This document shows, piece by piece, positions 43,580 through 53,167 of a DNA stretch of 64,000 nt. How positions within the stretch are numbered: position 1 is the stretch's first letter; every line of letters starts with the position of its first letter. The DNA is taken from NCBI RefSeq assembly GCF_020881035.1, contig NZ_JAJITC010000004.1, positions 310,001-374,000 on the forward strand, given 5' to 3'. Made by a program: the position numbers and the translations under genes. Source of the DNA: Paraburkholderia translucens (lineage in GTDB: Bacteria; Pseudomonadota; Gammaproteobacteria; Burkholderiales; Burkholderiaceae). Below the pieces are notes generated by a model. That model worked only from the letters and a program-made list of their open reading frames with translations. It was not told the DNA's origin and made no database searches.

Positions 43580-44010
43580 TCACGCCGTTCCAATTTGCGG
43601 CATCGCGGATCAGCCCGAACTCCACTGTGTGCCAATAAAGCCGCGCGAGTAGCGGTAGTGCGCCCGCGTGATGGGCCGCCAGCGCGGTGTGGCCGTACGC
43701 GTGCATGTAGTCGGCGAACATCGGGTTAATCAGCAGCGGCACATGGCCGGACAAATCGCGAACGCAGGCGGCGGCGTGAGCTTTGCGTTGACGTCGGCGA
43801 AGCACGGCACCCGGTGGGACGGCAGGCCGATGCGCTCGACCCCCGCGAGGAATTCATCGCAGCCGCGGCCTTTGAGCAAGGTCGCGCGTAGAGCTGTCGC
43901 CGGACCGCATCACCGACTGCACCGTAGCGTTCGCGCGGCTGGGCGATCGTCGAGTCGGCGCGCGCTTCGAGACAGGCGTCGAACTGTTTCTTGAGCAATA
44001 TTCGCGGAGT
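43580..44010 (-). pseudogene. phhA: Decayed phenylalanine-4-hydroxylase gene
   Basis: Fragments of PhhA appear in order on the minus strand in different frames. These are QFDACLEARADSTIAQPRER, then after a shift TLLKGRGCDEFLAGVERIG and LPSHRVPCFADVNAKL, then SGHVPLLINPMFADYMHAYG and LARLYWHTVEFGLI. Between the second and third pieces the substrate-binding region and the iron-ligand HEIFGH motif are missing, and nothing after EFGLI is recognisable. So the gene has frameshifts, an internal deletion and a 3' loss. It is divergent from the Lrp-type regulator at 44068, the usual phhA arrangement. Confidence 0.82.
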
Positions 44011-44067
44011 ATGGCCACAGTACGCAATTATCGTGTATAAAATGGCCGTTTAATGCGGGAATTAGGT

Positions 44068-44559
44068 ATGCTGGAACTCGATCACTTCGATCTCGCGCTG
44101 CTCGACGTGCTGCAGCGCTTCGGGCGCGCCACGCATCAGCAACTGGCCGAGCAGGTGCCGCTGTCGCCGTCGCAGATCGGACGGCGCTTGCAGCGGCTGG
44201 AGCAGGTCGGTGTGGTGGATGGCTATCGCGTCGTGCTGCGGCCCGAAAAGCTCGGGCTCGGCGTCACCGCTTTCACGAGCCTGAAGCTGAAGCATCACGG
44301 CGATTCGATCATCGAGCAGTTTCAGCAACAAATCGACGTACTGCCCGAAGTGCTCGAATGTCACGCGGTCGTCGGCGATGCCGACTATTTGCTGCGCATC
44401 GTCGCGCCGGATCTGAACTACCTGTCGACCTTCGTGATGAAGAAGCTGATGCGCGTGCCGGGCGTCGATAGCGTGCGTTCGAATATCGTGCTGACCACAT
44501 TCAAGCGCAATGGGCCGTTGCCGTTGGGGCATCTGGCGCCGGGGGCGGCGGCGGGTTGA
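44068..44559 (+). CDS. Lrp/AsnC-family transcriptional regulator
   Basis: A 163-aa feast/famine regulator with N-terminal helix-turn-helix (ATHQQLAEQVPLSPSQIGRR) and C-terminal RAM ligand domain (CHAVVGDADYLLRIVAPDL). Next to phhA such proteins activate aromatic amino-acid catabolism, but its neighbour here is a pseudogene. ATG at 44068 has GGGA upstream; ATG at 44053 would add five residues without a ribosome-binding site. The protein itself looks intact. Confidence 0.88.
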   Translation: MLELDHFDLALLDVLQRFGRATHQQLAEQVPLSPSQIGRRLQRLEQVGVVDGYRVVLRPEKLGLGVTAFTSLKLKHHGDSIIEQFQQQIDVLPEVLECHAVVGDADYLLRIVAPDLNYLSTFVMKKLMRVPGVDSVRSNIVLTTFKRNGPLPLGHLAPGAAAG

Positions 44560-44645
44560 GGGACTGACGAGGTTGCCGGCCGTGCCGGCTCGTGGAAAGA
44601 GGGAGCCGCGCAGGCTTGGGCGCGGCTCCTGCGTAGACGGGAGCT

Positions 44646-45182
44646 TTATGCCGCCGCCTTTGGCTCTTCTTCGGCATTGAGCAGATCGACATAGGCGACC
44701 GGCACCAGATCCGCTTCGGACACGCCGAGGCTCTTGAACATCGCGTGCGCTTCGGCGTGTCCGCCTTCTTCGTCGTCGTCCTGCGCGAGCACCACTTCGA
44801 GTTCGACGAAATCGCCGAGACCGTCGACGCGATCCAGATGGATCCGCGTGCGCCCGATCAGATACACGTGCCGTTCCTTCGAGACGATGCCGCGGGTGGT
44901 CAAGGCGGTCGCAAGCAGCGCATGCATCGCTTCGGGATTCGTCACCGGACTGCGCGTGTAATACGACGCCTTCGGACCGTCGCGGTCGTCGCGCTGATAG
45001 AAGATCAGCTCGGCCGGCGTGCCGTCGTCGAACTGACGCAGCTTCAGGCGGCCGCGCGGCACATCGTAGAAAAAATCCTGCTGGCGGAAGATCAGCGGCG
45101 CCTGAGGCGCGAGCTGCGCGGCGCGCTCGCGCAATTCGTCGAAATGCTGGGCGCGGGCTTTGATTTCGATGTTGCGTGCCAT
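44646..45182 (-). CDS. CYTH-domain protein (class IV adenylate cyclase/thiamine-triphosphatase-like)
   Basis: A 178-aa CYTH-fold protein with the defining N-terminal EIKAR motif ([11 protein letters not shown]) and tunnel strands [21 protein letters not shown], and [20 protein letters not shown]. The fold binds triphosphates with divalent metal. Whether it makes cAMP or hydrolyses a triphosphate cannot be decided. It begins 240 bp from the LysR gene end and is monocistronic. Confidence 0.83.
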   Translation of the reverse strand: MARNIEIKARAQHFDELRERAAQLAPQAPLIFRQQDFFYDVPRGRLKLRQFDDGTPAELIFYQRDDRDGPKASYYTRSPVTNPEAMHALLATALTTRGIVSKERHVYLIGRTRIHLDRVDGLGDFVELEVVLAQDDDEEGGHAEAHAMFKSLGVSEADLVPVAYVDLLNAEEEPKAAA

Positions 45183-45421
45183 GTCAAGCTCCTGTCGATG
45201 GATGGAGTGAGCGGCGGCCTCCCCGGTTGCCGGTGTTGTCGGGGAGAGCCGCCGGGAAGGACAAAGTCAGGCGGAAGGGAGAGCGGCGCGAGGTCGCGGC
45301 GCGGGCAAACCGACAATCTAGCAAAAAGTCCGTGACGACTCGGTTTCAGGGCGGCGCCCGGGTGGCAGATCGGCGGGCATTAGCGAGACTCATATCGCAC
45401 CGCGAGCCGGACCGTCTCCGC

Positions 45422-46321
45422 TCAAATCGCCCACTGTTGTTCGATCAGCTTCAACGCCGCCGCGATCGCCGGCTCGTCCTTGCGCTCCTGGAGCGTGATG
45501 AAGCTCAACTGGGTCGGCACCGTGATGCCGTCGACGATCGTCAACGCGTGCGCATGCGCTTCGGCGATCGCGGTCGCGTCCCGCGCGAGCGTAAGACCGA
45601 CGCCCGACTTGACCAGATCGAGCATCGACGGCTCCTGGTCCACCTCAGCCACCTTGACCGGCTTCACGCCCGCCTCGCCGAAGCACCGCGACAGCAGCCG
45701 GTTGTGCGCGGACGCGGGCGGCGTCCAGATCCACGGCAGCGCCGCGAGCGAGCGCCAGTCGCGCGCACCTTTCACGCGATCTTTCCAGCCCGCCGGCGCC
45801 AGCACGCGATACTGGAAATGTGTGAGCGTGACCGCATGAAACGTGGCGCCGTCGTGGGTGCCCTCGTCGGAGGGCAGGCCGATGTAGTAACCGACGTCGA
45901 GTTCGCCCGCGCGGATCTGCTCGCGCACCCAGCCCGACATGCCGTGACGCAGCGCGGTTTCGATCTGCGGCCAGGTCTCGACGAGCTGCTTCAGGAAACC
46001 GCCGAGGCGCAGGAACTCGGGGTCGAGAATGGTGCCGATGCGCAGTCGCCCGCGCACTTCCTGGCGCAGCGTCTGCGCGGCGCGTTGCACGTCGGCAGCC
46101 GCGCCGAGCGCGCGTTCGGCGTGCGGCAGCAGCGCCTGGCCGTCGCGCGTGAGGGCCAGCCCGTGGGAAGTCCGCGTGAACAGCGTCACGCCGAGCGTCT
46201 CCTGCAAGTGCTTGATTTGCAGGCTGACGGCAGGTTGGGTCAGGTGCAGTTGCACCGCGGCACGGGTGAGGTTGCCCTCGCGTGCGACGGTGACGAAGGC
46301 CCGAAGCAGAGTCAGATCCAT
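45422..46321 (-). CDS. LysR-family regulator, divergent from mmsA
   Basis: A 299-aa LysR protein with helix-turn-helix [20 protein letters not shown] and effector domain beginning [11 protein letters not shown]. It faces away from mmsA across a 144-bp spacer with a TGAG-N5-CTCA dyad, so it is likely its regulator. The inducer is unknown. Confidence 0.87.
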   Translation of the reverse strand: MDLTLLRAFVTVAREGNLTRAAVQLHLTQPAVSLQIKHLQETLGVTLFTRTSHGLALTRDGQALLPHAERALGAAADVQRAAQTLRQEVRGRLRIGTILDPEFLRLGGFLKQLVETWPQIETALRHGMSGWVREQIRAGELDVGYYIGLPSDEGTHDGATFHAVTLTHFQYRVLAPAGWKDRVKGARDWRSLAALPWIWTPPASAHNRLLSRCFGEAGVKPVKVAEVDQEPSMLDLVKSGVGLTLARDATAIAEAHAHALTIVDGITVPTQLSFITLQERKDEPAIAAALKLIEQQWAI

Positions 46322-46352
46322 GACGTGATATTAGCGCGGCTTATAGTGCAAT

Positions 46353-46365
46353 TGAGCATTACTCA
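46353..46365. promoter_or_regulatory. Candidate LysR operator between lysR and mmsA
   Basis: An inverted repeat TGAG (46353-46356) and CTCA (46362-46365) in an AT-rich stretch of the divergent spacer, of the size of LysR-type recognition sites. Confidence 0.45.
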
Positions 46366-46465
46366 TTGGATTTGTCGCCCGCACGGGCCGTACGCTTGGC
46401 ATTCAGCATGCTTTGGCGCGCAGTACCGCGCGCAAGGCGGAAGACTTCACAGGACGAGGAACAAG

Positions 46466-48034
46466 ATGAGCGAGACATATCCCAGCGAAACCGCGCCCAC
46501 CGAAAGCGCCCACGGCGACGCCGCGCGCCGCGTGGCCGGCGCACGCGCGCTGAGCCATTTCATCAACGGCAAGCCCGTCGAAGGCACGAGCGGGCGCTTT
46601 GGCGATGTCTTCAATCCGGCGCTCGGCAGCGTCAGCGCGCGAGTGCCTCTCGCGAGCGTCGCTGAGGTGGATGCCGCGGTCGCGGCCGCGAAAGCCGCGT
46701 TTCCCGCATGGAGCGAAACCGCGCCGATCAAACGAGCGCGCGTGCTGTTCAAGTTCAAGGAATTGCTCGACCGGCATCACGACGAACTCGCGGAGTTGAT
46801 CACGCGCGAGCACGGCAAGGTGTTTTCCGACGCGAAAGGCGAGGTGATGCGCGGCATCGAAATCGTCGAATTTGCGTGCGGCATTCCGAATCTGCTGAAG
46901 ACCGACTTCACCGATCAGATCGGTGGCGGCATCGACAACTGGAATCTGCGTCAACCGCTCGGCGTGGTCGCGGGTATCACGCCGTTCAATTTTCCGATGA
47001 TGGTGCCCTGCTGGATGTTCCCCGTCGCGCTCGCGTGCGGCAACACCTTCGTGCTGAAGCCGTCCGAACGCGATCCGTCCGCATCGAACCGGCTCGCCGA
47101 ACTGCTCAAGGAAGCGGGCTTGCCGGACGGCGTCTTCAACGTCGTGCACGGCGACAAGGTCGCGGTCGACGCGCTGCTCGTGCATCCGGAAGTGAGCGCG
47201 CTGTCGTTCGTCGGCTCGACGCCGATCGCCGAATATATTTACACGGAAGGCACGAAGCACGGCAAGCGTGTACAGGCGTTGGGCGGTGCCAAGAATCACC
47301 TCGTCGTGATGCCCGACGCCGATCTCGACCAAGCCGTCGACGCACTGATCGGCGCCGCTTATGGCTCGGCCGGCGAGCGCTGCATGGCGATTTCGGTGGC
47401 GGTGGCGGTGGGGCATATCGCCGATGAACTGATCGAGCGTCTGACGCCGCGCGTGAAGAGCCTGAAGATCCTCGATGGCATGGAAGCGGCCGCCGAGATG
47501 GGGCCGCTCGTTACCGGCGCGCATCGCGACAAGGTGGTCGGCTATATCGACGCCGGCGTCGCGGCGGGCGCAAAGCTCGTCGTCGATGGCCGCGGTCATA
47601 CGGTCGCGGGGTACGAGAAGGGCTTTTTCCTCGGCGGCACGTTGTTCGACGACGTCTCGCCCGAGATGAAGATCTACCGCGAGGAGATTTTCGGACCGGT
47701 GCTGTGCGTCGTGCGCGTGCCGGACTTCGCCTCCGCCGTCGAGCTGATCAACGCGAATCAGTTTGCGAACGGCGTGTCGCTGTTCACCTCCGACGGCGGC
47801 ATTGCGCGCGCGTTCTCGCGGCAGATCGAGATCGGCATGGTCGGCATCAACGTGCCGATTCCGGTACCGATGGCGTGGCATTCGTTCGGCGGCTGGAAGA
47901 AGTCGCTGTTCGGCGATCATCATGCGTACGGTGAGGAAGGCGTGCGTTTCTACACGCGCTACAAGAGCATCATGCAGCGCTGGCCAGACAGCATCGCGAA
48001 GGGCGCCGAATTCACGATGCCGGTCGCCAAATAG
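46466..48034 (+). CDS. mmsA: Methylmalonate-semialdehyde dehydrogenase (CoA-acylating)
   Basis: A 522-aa ALDH of the MmsA type that converts methylmalonate semialdehyde or malonate semialdehyde to propionyl- or acetyl-CoA in valine or inositol breakdown. Catalytic Cys is in GERCMAIS, with [13 protein letters not shown] and REEIFGPVL. An N-terminal extension of about 30 residues precedes the family start ([14 protein letters not shown]). ATG at 46466 follows AGGACGAGGAA. It contrasts with the ALDH at 2517, which lacks these catalytic residues. Confidence 0.92.
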   Translation: MSETYPSETAPTESAHGDAARRVAGARALSHFINGKPVEGTSGRFGDVFNPALGSVSARVPLASVAEVDAAVAAAKAAFPAWSETAPIKRARVLFKFKELLDRHHDELAELITREHGKVFSDAKGEVMRGIEIVEFACGIPNLLKTDFTDQIGGGIDNWNLRQPLGVVAGITPFNFPMMVPCWMFPVALACGNTFVLKPSERDPSASNRLAELLKEAGLPDGVFNVVHGDKVAVDALLVHPEVSALSFVGSTPIAEYIYTEGTKHGKRVQALGGAKNHLVVMPDADLDQAVDALIGAAYGSAGERCMAISVAVAVGHIADELIERLTPRVKSLKILDGMEAAAEMGPLVTGAHRDKVVGYIDAGVAAGAKLVVDGRGHTVAGYEKGFFLGGTLFDDVSPEMKIYREEIFGPVLCVVRVPDFASAVELINANQFANGVSLFTSDGGIARAFSRQIEIGMVGINVPIPVPMAWHSFGGWKKSLFGDHHAYGEEGVRFYTRYKSIMQRWPDSIAKGAEFTMPVAK

Positions 48035-48093
48035 GCGGGCGGCTGTGCGCGACAGCAAGTCCGCACGCGTGCCAGAAAAAATAAAAGCGCGTC

Positions 48094-48138
48094 GCCGCGC
48101 ATGCGTCAGAAGCGCTCGAGCTTCAACGCATGCGCGGC
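48094..48138. repeat. 45-bp inverted repeat between mmsA and the GMC oxidoreductase gene
   Basis: GCCGCGCATGCGT (48094-48106) and ACGCATGCGCGGC (48126-48138) are perfect 13-bp arms. Inside them GAAGC (48109-48113) and GCTTC (48120-48124) extend the hairpin with a 6-nt loop. No T-run follows. It lies just before the ribosome-binding site at 48149. Confidence 0.75.
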
Positions 48139-48161
48139 AGAAATGCTTAGGAGACTGAACG

Positions 48162-49877
48162 ATGAACCATAGCGACAGTACGCCCGGAACCCGACGGCGG
48201 CTCGAGGGCGAGTTCGACTACATCATCGTCGGGGCCGGCACGGCGGGCTGCGTGCTGGCGAACCGGCTCACCGAAGATCCCGATATCCGCGTGCTGTTGC
48301 TCGAAGCTGGCGGCAAAGACGACTACCACTGGATCCACGTGCCGGTGGGCTATCTGTACTGCATTGGCAATCCGCGCACGGACTGGCTGTACAAGACGCA
48401 GGCCGAGCCAGGGCTGAACGGCCGCGCGCTGTCGTATCCGCGTGGGCGCGTGCTTGGCGGCAGTTCGTCGATCAACGGCATGATCTATATGCGCGGCCAG
48501 CGCGAAGACTACGACGAATGGGCGCGCGTCACGAACGACAGCGCATGGTCATGGAACGCGGTGCTGCCGGTCTTCAGGCGCAGCGAGGACCATTACGGCG
48601 GCGCCACCGAATCGCACGGTGCGGGCGGACCTTGGCGCGTCGAAAAGCAGCGCCTCAAATGGAAGATTCTCGAAGAATTCGCGCAAGCCGCGCAGCAAAC
48701 CGGCATTCCCGCCACTGACGATTTCAACCGCGGCGACAACACCGGCGTCGGCTACTTCGATGTCAACCAGAAGCGCGGCGTTCGCTGGAATGCATCGAAG
48801 GCATTTTTGAGGCCCGCGCTGAAGCGCGGAAATCTGACGGTCATTACCGGTGCCCACACGCAGCGTGTCGTGTTCGATGGCCGCCGCTGCAACGGTGTCG
48901 AATATCGGGGCAGCGACGCCGAGTATCTCGTCAAAGCGCGTTGCGAAGTGATTCTTTGCGCGGGCGCGGTCAACTCGCCGCAACTGCTCGAACTGTCCGG
49001 CGTCGGCAATGGTGCGCGTCTGCAGAATCTCGGCATCGAGGTCGTTCAGGATCTGCGCGGCGTCGGCGAAAATCTGCAGGACCATCTCCAGCTGCGCATG
49101 GCGTATCGGGTGCAGGGCGTGCGCACGCTCAATACAATATCCGCGCACTGGTGGGGCAAGCTGATGATCGGCATGCAGTACGCGTTGTTTCAGAGCGGAC
49201 CCATGTCGATGTCGCCGTCGCAACTCGGTGCATTCGCGAGGTCCGACGCCGACGATCGTTCGCTCTCGCGACCCGATCTCGAGTATCACGTGCAACCCTT
49301 GTCGCTCGATCGCTTTGGTGAACCGCTGCATCGCTTCAATGCGTTCACGGCTTCGGTCTGTCAATTGCGCCCCACGTCGCGCGGCAGCATCCATATTGCG
49401 TCGGCCGATGCGGCTGCGCCGCCGTTGATCGCCCCGAACTATCTGTCGACCGACTACGACCGCCACGTCGCCGCGAATGCGCTGCGGCTCACGCGTCGCA
49501 TCGTCGCGGCGCCTGCGCTCGCGCGTTATCAGCCGCGTGAGATTCTGCCGGGTCTCCAGTATCAGAGCGAAGCAGAATTGCAGCAGGCCGCGGGCGCGGT
49601 GGGCACGACGATCTTTCATCCGGTCGGCACCTGCCGCATGGGCACGACCGACGATCCCGCCGCGGTCGTCGATAGCAGGCTACGCGTTTTCGGAGTGGAA
49701 GGGTTGCGGGTGGTCGATGCCTCGGTGATGCCCAACATCACGTCGGGCAATACGAATTCGCCGACGCTGATGATCGCCGAGCGTGCGAGCGAGATGATCC
49801 GCGAGGATCGCCGCGCGCGCGTGAGCGGCGGCATGGCCGCGCCCACGAGCGTCGCCGCGTCGATGTCAGCTGTGTGA
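48162..49877 (+). CDS. GMC-family FAD oxidoreductase (choline/alcohol dehydrogenase-like)
   Basis: A 571-aa flavoprotein oxidising an alcohol. FAD motif is IIVGAGTAGCVLANRL (about 21-36), GMC signature 1 PRGRVLGGSSSINGMIYMRG, signature 2 GAVNSPQLLELSGVG, and active-site His in HPVGTCRMG with NTNSPTLM near the end. The C-terminal 20 residues are low complexity. The AGGAGAC ribosome-binding site follows the 45-bp hairpin. Grouping with mmsA and the ABC importers suggests use of an imported alcohol or aldehyde; that is inference. Confidence 0.88.
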   Translation: MNHSDSTPGTRRRLEGEFDYIIVGAGTAGCVLANRLTEDPDIRVLLLEAGGKDDYHWIHVPVGYLYCIGNPRTDWLYKTQAEPGLNGRALSYPRGRVLGGSSSINGMIYMRGQREDYDEWARVTNDSAWSWNAVLPVFRRSEDHYGGATESHGAGGPWRVEKQRLKWKILEEFAQAAQQTGIPATDDFNRGDNTGVGYFDVNQKRGVRWNASKAFLRPALKRGNLTVITGAHTQRVVFDGRRCNGVEYRGSDAEYLVKARCEVILCAGAVNSPQLLELSGVGNGARLQNLGIEVVQDLRGVGENLQDHLQLRMAYRVQGVRTLNTISAHWWGKLMIGMQYALFQSGPMSMSPSQLGAFARSDADDRSLSRPDLEYHVQPLSLDRFGEPLHRFNAFTASVCQLRPTSRGSIHIASADAAAPPLIAPNYLSTDYDRHVAANALRLTRRIVAAPALARYQPREILPGLQYQSEAELQQAAGAVGTTIFHPVGTCRMGTTDDPAAVVDSRLRVFGVEGLRVVDASVMPNITSGNTNSPTLMIAERASEMIREDRRARVSGGMAAPTSVAASMSAV

Positions 49878-49979
49878 CATGCCGCGCGAGCGCATCGGTC
49901 ATGTTTTCCGCGCGCACGCGAGGCGCATGAACCGCGCTTCGCGTGCGCACGGAGCGGGCCTCATTCACTAAGTGCAAAT

Positions 49980-50005
49980 CCCAATGAATGCGCTGCATCA
50001 TTGGG
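49980..50005 (+). other. Stem-loop in the leader of the first Liv-type operon
   Basis: CCCAATGAATGC (49980-49991) pairs with GCATCATTGGG (49995-50005) with one bulge and a 3-nt loop. It lies in the 286-bp spacer 49878-50163; no clear promoter was placed there. Confidence 0.4.
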
Positions 50006-50163
50006 GCGACAATGGCAGCCATGCTGCGGGCAGCGCCATCGATGATCTCGGGATTGGTGCAGCACGCCAACGAGCGGCAAGGGGTGCCGCCAACATAACA
50101 AGTCGCGCAGAGCTTCGCGCGGAACGATCGACGTGCTTCGCCTTACTCCGCATGGAAGGGAAC

Positions 50164-50943
50164 ATGATTCTCGGCGATACGATTCTCGAAACGCGTGGCC
50201 TCACCCGTGAGTTCAAAGGCTTTGTCGCCGTGAACGGGGTCAACCTGCGCGTGCGCCGTGGTTCGATCCATGCGCTGATCGGCCCCAATGGAGCGGGCAA
50301 GACCACCTGCTTCAATCTGCTCACCAAATTTCTCGAACCCACCGCGGGTCAGATCGTTTTCAACGGCGTCGATATCACCAGCGAGCGTCCTGCGCAGATC
50401 GCACGGCGCGGCATCATTCGTTCATTCCAGATCTCCGCGGTATTTCCGCATCTGACGGCATTGCAGAATGTGCGCATCGGCTTGCAGCGCTCGCTCGGCA
50501 CCGCGTTTCACTTCTGGAAGAGCGAACGCACGCTGCGGAGTCTGAACGATCGCGCGATGGATCTGCTGACCCAGGTCGGCCTGACCGATTTCGCCGATGT
50601 GTTGACGGTCGAGCTTGCATACGGCCGCAAGCGCGCGCTCGAAATCGCGACCACGCTCGCGATGGAACCGGAACTGATGCTGCTCGACGAACCGACGCAA
50701 GGCATGGGTCATGAGGACGTCGATCGCGTGACCGCGCTGATTAAAAAAGTATCGGCAGGCCGCACGATCCTGATGGTCGAGCACAACATGAACGTGATCG
50801 CCGGTATCTCCGACACGATCACCGTACTGCAACGGGGCGAAGTGCTCGCCGAGGGCAGCTACGCGGAAGTGTCGAAGAATCCGCTCGTGATGCAAGCCTA
50901 CATGGGCAGCGCCGACGCGGCGCTCGCCGGAGCCCACGCATGA
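50164..50943 (+). CDS. livG: Branched-chain-amino-acid-type ABC transporter ATPase (LivG)
   Basis: A 259-aa cytoplasmic ATPase. Walker A is GPNGAGKTT, the Q loop region follows FNGVDIT, and Walker B is LMLLDEPTQGM; the signature region reads ELAYGRKRALEIA, a variant common in LivG. ATG at 50164 has GGAAGGGAA directly upstream; an ATG 12 bp earlier overlaps that site. The stop overlaps livF (ATGA). First gene of livG-F-SBP-H-M. Confidence 0.9.
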   Translation: MILGDTILETRGLTREFKGFVAVNGVNLRVRRGSIHALIGPNGAGKTTCFNLLTKFLEPTAGQIVFNGVDITSERPAQIARRGIIRSFQISAVFPHLTALQNVRIGLQRSLGTAFHFWKSERTLRSLNDRAMDLLTQVGLTDFADVLTVELAYGRKRALEIATTLAMEPELMLLDEPTQGMGHEDVDRVTALIKKVSAGRTILMVEHNMNVIAGISDTITVLQRGEVLAEGSYAEVSKNPLVMQAYMGSADAALAGAHA

Positions 50944-51698
50944 ATACGACGGTCGAGCGCGAAGGCCTCGAAGCGAACCAAACGAAAAGCGGCGCACCCG
51001 CGCTGGAAATCGCGGGACTGCAAGCCTGGTACGGGGAATCCCACATTCTGCACGGCGTCGATCTGTCGATCGGCCGCGGCGAGGTCGTGACGCTGCTCGG
51101 TCGCAATGGCGCGGGCCGCACCACGACGCTGCGCGCAATCATGGGCCTCACGGGTCGCCGCACCGGCTCGATCCGTATCGGCGGACGCGAAACGATCGAT
51201 CTGCCCACGCATCGCATCGCGCATTGCGGCATCGGCTATTGCCCGGAAGAGCGCGGTATTTTTTCGAGCCTGTCGTGCGAGGAAAATCTGCTGCTGCCGC
51301 CGCCCATCGGCGACAAGGCGCACATGATGTCGCTCGAGGAGATCTACGCGATGTTCCCGAATCTGCATGAGCGGCGCATGAGTCAGGGCACGCGGCTCTC
51401 AGGCGGCGAACAGCAGATGCTGGCGGTCGCGCGGATTCTGCGCACCGGCGCGAATCTGCTGCTGCTCGATGAAATCTCGGAAGGGCTCGCGCCCGTGATC
51501 GTGCAGGCGCTCGCGCGCATGATCGTCACGCTCAAGGGGCGCGGCTACACGATCGTCATGGTGGAGCAGAACTTCCGTTTCGCCGCACCGCTCGCGGATC
51601 GTTTCTACGTGATGGAGCACGGCACGATCGTCGAGCATTTCGGGGCCGGCGAGCTCGAAGGCAAGATGCCGGTGCTCCACGATTTACTGGGCGTATAG
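50940..51698 (+). CDS. livF: Branched-chain-amino-acid-type ABC transporter ATPase (LivF) with Walker A Arg
   Basis: A 252-aa LivF-like ATPase. Signature RLSGGEQQML and Walker B LLLLDEISEGLAP are intact, but Walker A reads GRNGAGRTT: the invariant Lys is Arg60 (codon CGC at 51117-51119). Its partner LivG has a normal Walker A, so the heterodimer may have one impaired ATP site. The start overlaps the livG stop by 4 bp. Confidence 0.9.
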   Translation: MNTTVEREGLEANQTKSGAPALEIAGLQAWYGESHILHGVDLSIGRGEVVTLLGRNGAGRTTTLRAIMGLTGRRTGSIRIGGRETIDLPTHRIAHCGIGYCPEERGIFSSLSCEENLLLPPPIGDKAHMMSLEEIYAMFPNLHERRMSQGTRLSGGEQQMLAVARILRTGANLLLLDEISEGLAPVIVQALARMIVTLKGRGYTIVMVEQNFRFAAPLADRFYVMEHGTIVEHFGAGELEGKMPVLHDLLGV

Positions 51699-51764
51699 AC
51701 AGACACGGACTCCCTCACGCCCGACTGCCTCTGATAACCACAAGCGAAGAACCAGGAGACACGC

Positions 51765-52979
51765 ATGAAAAGAAATCCACTCGCGCGGCTTGCCTCACTC
51801 TGTTTCGCGGTCGCTGCCGGCGCCGCACTGACGCTGGGCAGCGCGCAAGCGGCCGACGATGCCGTGAAGATCGGCTTCATCACGGATCTGTCGGGACTGT
51901 ACGCGGACATCGACGGGCAGGGTGGTCTTGAAGCGATCCGGATGGCGGTCGCCGATTTCGGCGGCAAGGTCAACGGCAAGCCGATCACGGTGCTGTACGC
52001 GGATCACCAGAATAAGGCGGACATCGCGGCGTCGCGCGCTCGCGAATGGTTCGACCGCGATGGCGTCGACGTGGTGATCGGCGGCACAAACTCGGCGACC
52101 GCTCTGTCGACGAACACCGTCGCGGGCGAGAAACACAAGGTCTACATCAACGTCGGCGCCGGCGCGGATACGCTGACCAACGAGCAATGCACGCCCTACA
52201 CGATCCACTACGCGTATGACACGACGGCGCTGGCAAATGGCACGGGCTCGGCGGTGACGAAGCAGGGCGGCAAGACGTGGTATTTCCTGACGGCAGACTA
52301 CGCCTTCGGCAAGGCGCTTGAAAAAGCGACCTCGGACGTCGTGAAGGCGAACGGCGGCCAGGTGCTCGGCGAGGTACGCCATCCGCTGTCGGCGTCGGAC
52401 TTCTCGTCGTTCCTGCTGCAGGCGCAGGCGTCGAAGGCGCAGATACTCGGCCTCGCGAACGCTGGCGGCGACACGATCAACTCGATCAAGGCGGCGAAGG
52501 AATTCGGCATCACGAAGACGATGAAGCTCGCGGCGCTGCTGATGTTCATCAACGACGTGCACAGCCTTGGTCTCGAAACGACGCAAGGTCTCGTGCTGAC
52601 CGACAGCTGGTACTGGAACAAGGACGCCGACACACGCAAGTGGTCGCAGCGCTACTTCGACAAGATGAAGAAGATGCCGTCGAGCCTGCAGGCTGCGGAC
52701 TACTCGGCGGCGATGAACTATCTGAAGGCGGTGCAGGCGGTCGGCAGCACCGATCCGGACAAGGTGATGGCGCAGCTGCGCAAGACGAAGATCGACGACT
52801 TCTACGCGAAGGGCTACATCCGTCAGGACGGCAGCATGATCCACGACATGTACCTGATGCAGGTGAAGACACCGGCCGAATCGAAGGAGCCGTGGGACTA
52901 CTACAAGATCACAGCAACGATTCCCGGCGATCAGGCCTTCACGACCAAAGCGCAGACCCGCTGCGCGCTGTGGAAGTAA
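51765..52979 (+). CDS. ABC transporter periplasmic substrate-binding protein (Peripla_BP_6)
   Basis: A 404-aa Leu/Ile/Val-binding-protein-like receptor. The signal peptide (KRNPLARLASLCFAVAAGAA) is cleaved near AQAA. Mature features include KIGFITDLSGLYADIDGQGG and IGGTNSATALSTN. Ligand unknown; relatives bind amino acids, aromatic acids or amides. Its ribosome-binding site AGGAGACA (51754-51761) is a perfect complement of the candidate small RNA. A stem-loop follows the stop. Confidence 0.88.
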   Translation: MKRNPLARLASLCFAVAAGAALTLGSAQAADDAVKIGFITDLSGLYADIDGQGGLEAIRMAVADFGGKVNGKPITVLYADHQNKADIAASRAREWFDRDGVDVVIGGTNSATALSTNTVAGEKHKVYINVGAGADTLTNEQCTPYTIHYAYDTTALANGTGSAVTKQGGKTWYFLTADYAFGKALEKATSDVVKANGGQVLGEVRHPLSASDFSSFLLQAQASKAQILGLANAGGDTINSIKAAKEFGITKTMKLAALLMFINDVHSLGLETTQGLVLTDSWYWNKDADTRKWSQRYFDKMKKMPSSLQAADYSAAMNYLKAVQAVGSTDPDKVMAQLRKTKIDDFYAKGYIRQDGSMIHDMYLMQVKTPAESKEPWDYYKITATIPGDQAFTTKAQTRCALWK

Positions 52980-52987
52980 GCGCGGGC

Positions 52988-53022
52988 CCCGGGTAAGCGG
53001 TCGCGGACCGCGCGGACCCGGG
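52988..53022 (+). other. Stem-loop after the first substrate-binding-protein gene
   Basis: Outer arms CCCGGGT (52988-52994) and ACCCGGG (53016-53022) enclose GCGGTC/GACCGC (52997-53002, 53006-53011). There is no T-run. It lies nine bases after the stop in the 188-bp gap before the permease gene. Confidence 0.55.
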
Positions 53023-53167
53023 AGTACCGTCGGCGGTGCAGGGCACGCGCTGGCGGTTGAGCGTTTCAGATGCCGCACGTGATGAGCAGCGTCCGCTCGT
53101 CGCGTGCCGGCTGGATCGTGCGTGACCGATCTCACCTTGACGATGGCTTGAAGGGCTAAGGGCTTCA

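Noticed and set aside
44601..44630. Inverted repeat GAGCCGCGC/GCGCGGCTC after the Lrp-type gene as a terminator
   Set aside because: No T-run on either strand; it was left out because stem-loops are frequent by chance at this GC content.
46403..48058. Very long minus-strand frame opposite mmsA (and similar long frames opposite gsp, gshA and mmsA genes)
   Set aside because: High-GC coding sequence commonly leaves the opposite strand open; these frames have His/Arg-rich low-complexity products and no family motifs, whereas the plus-strand genes have clear ones.
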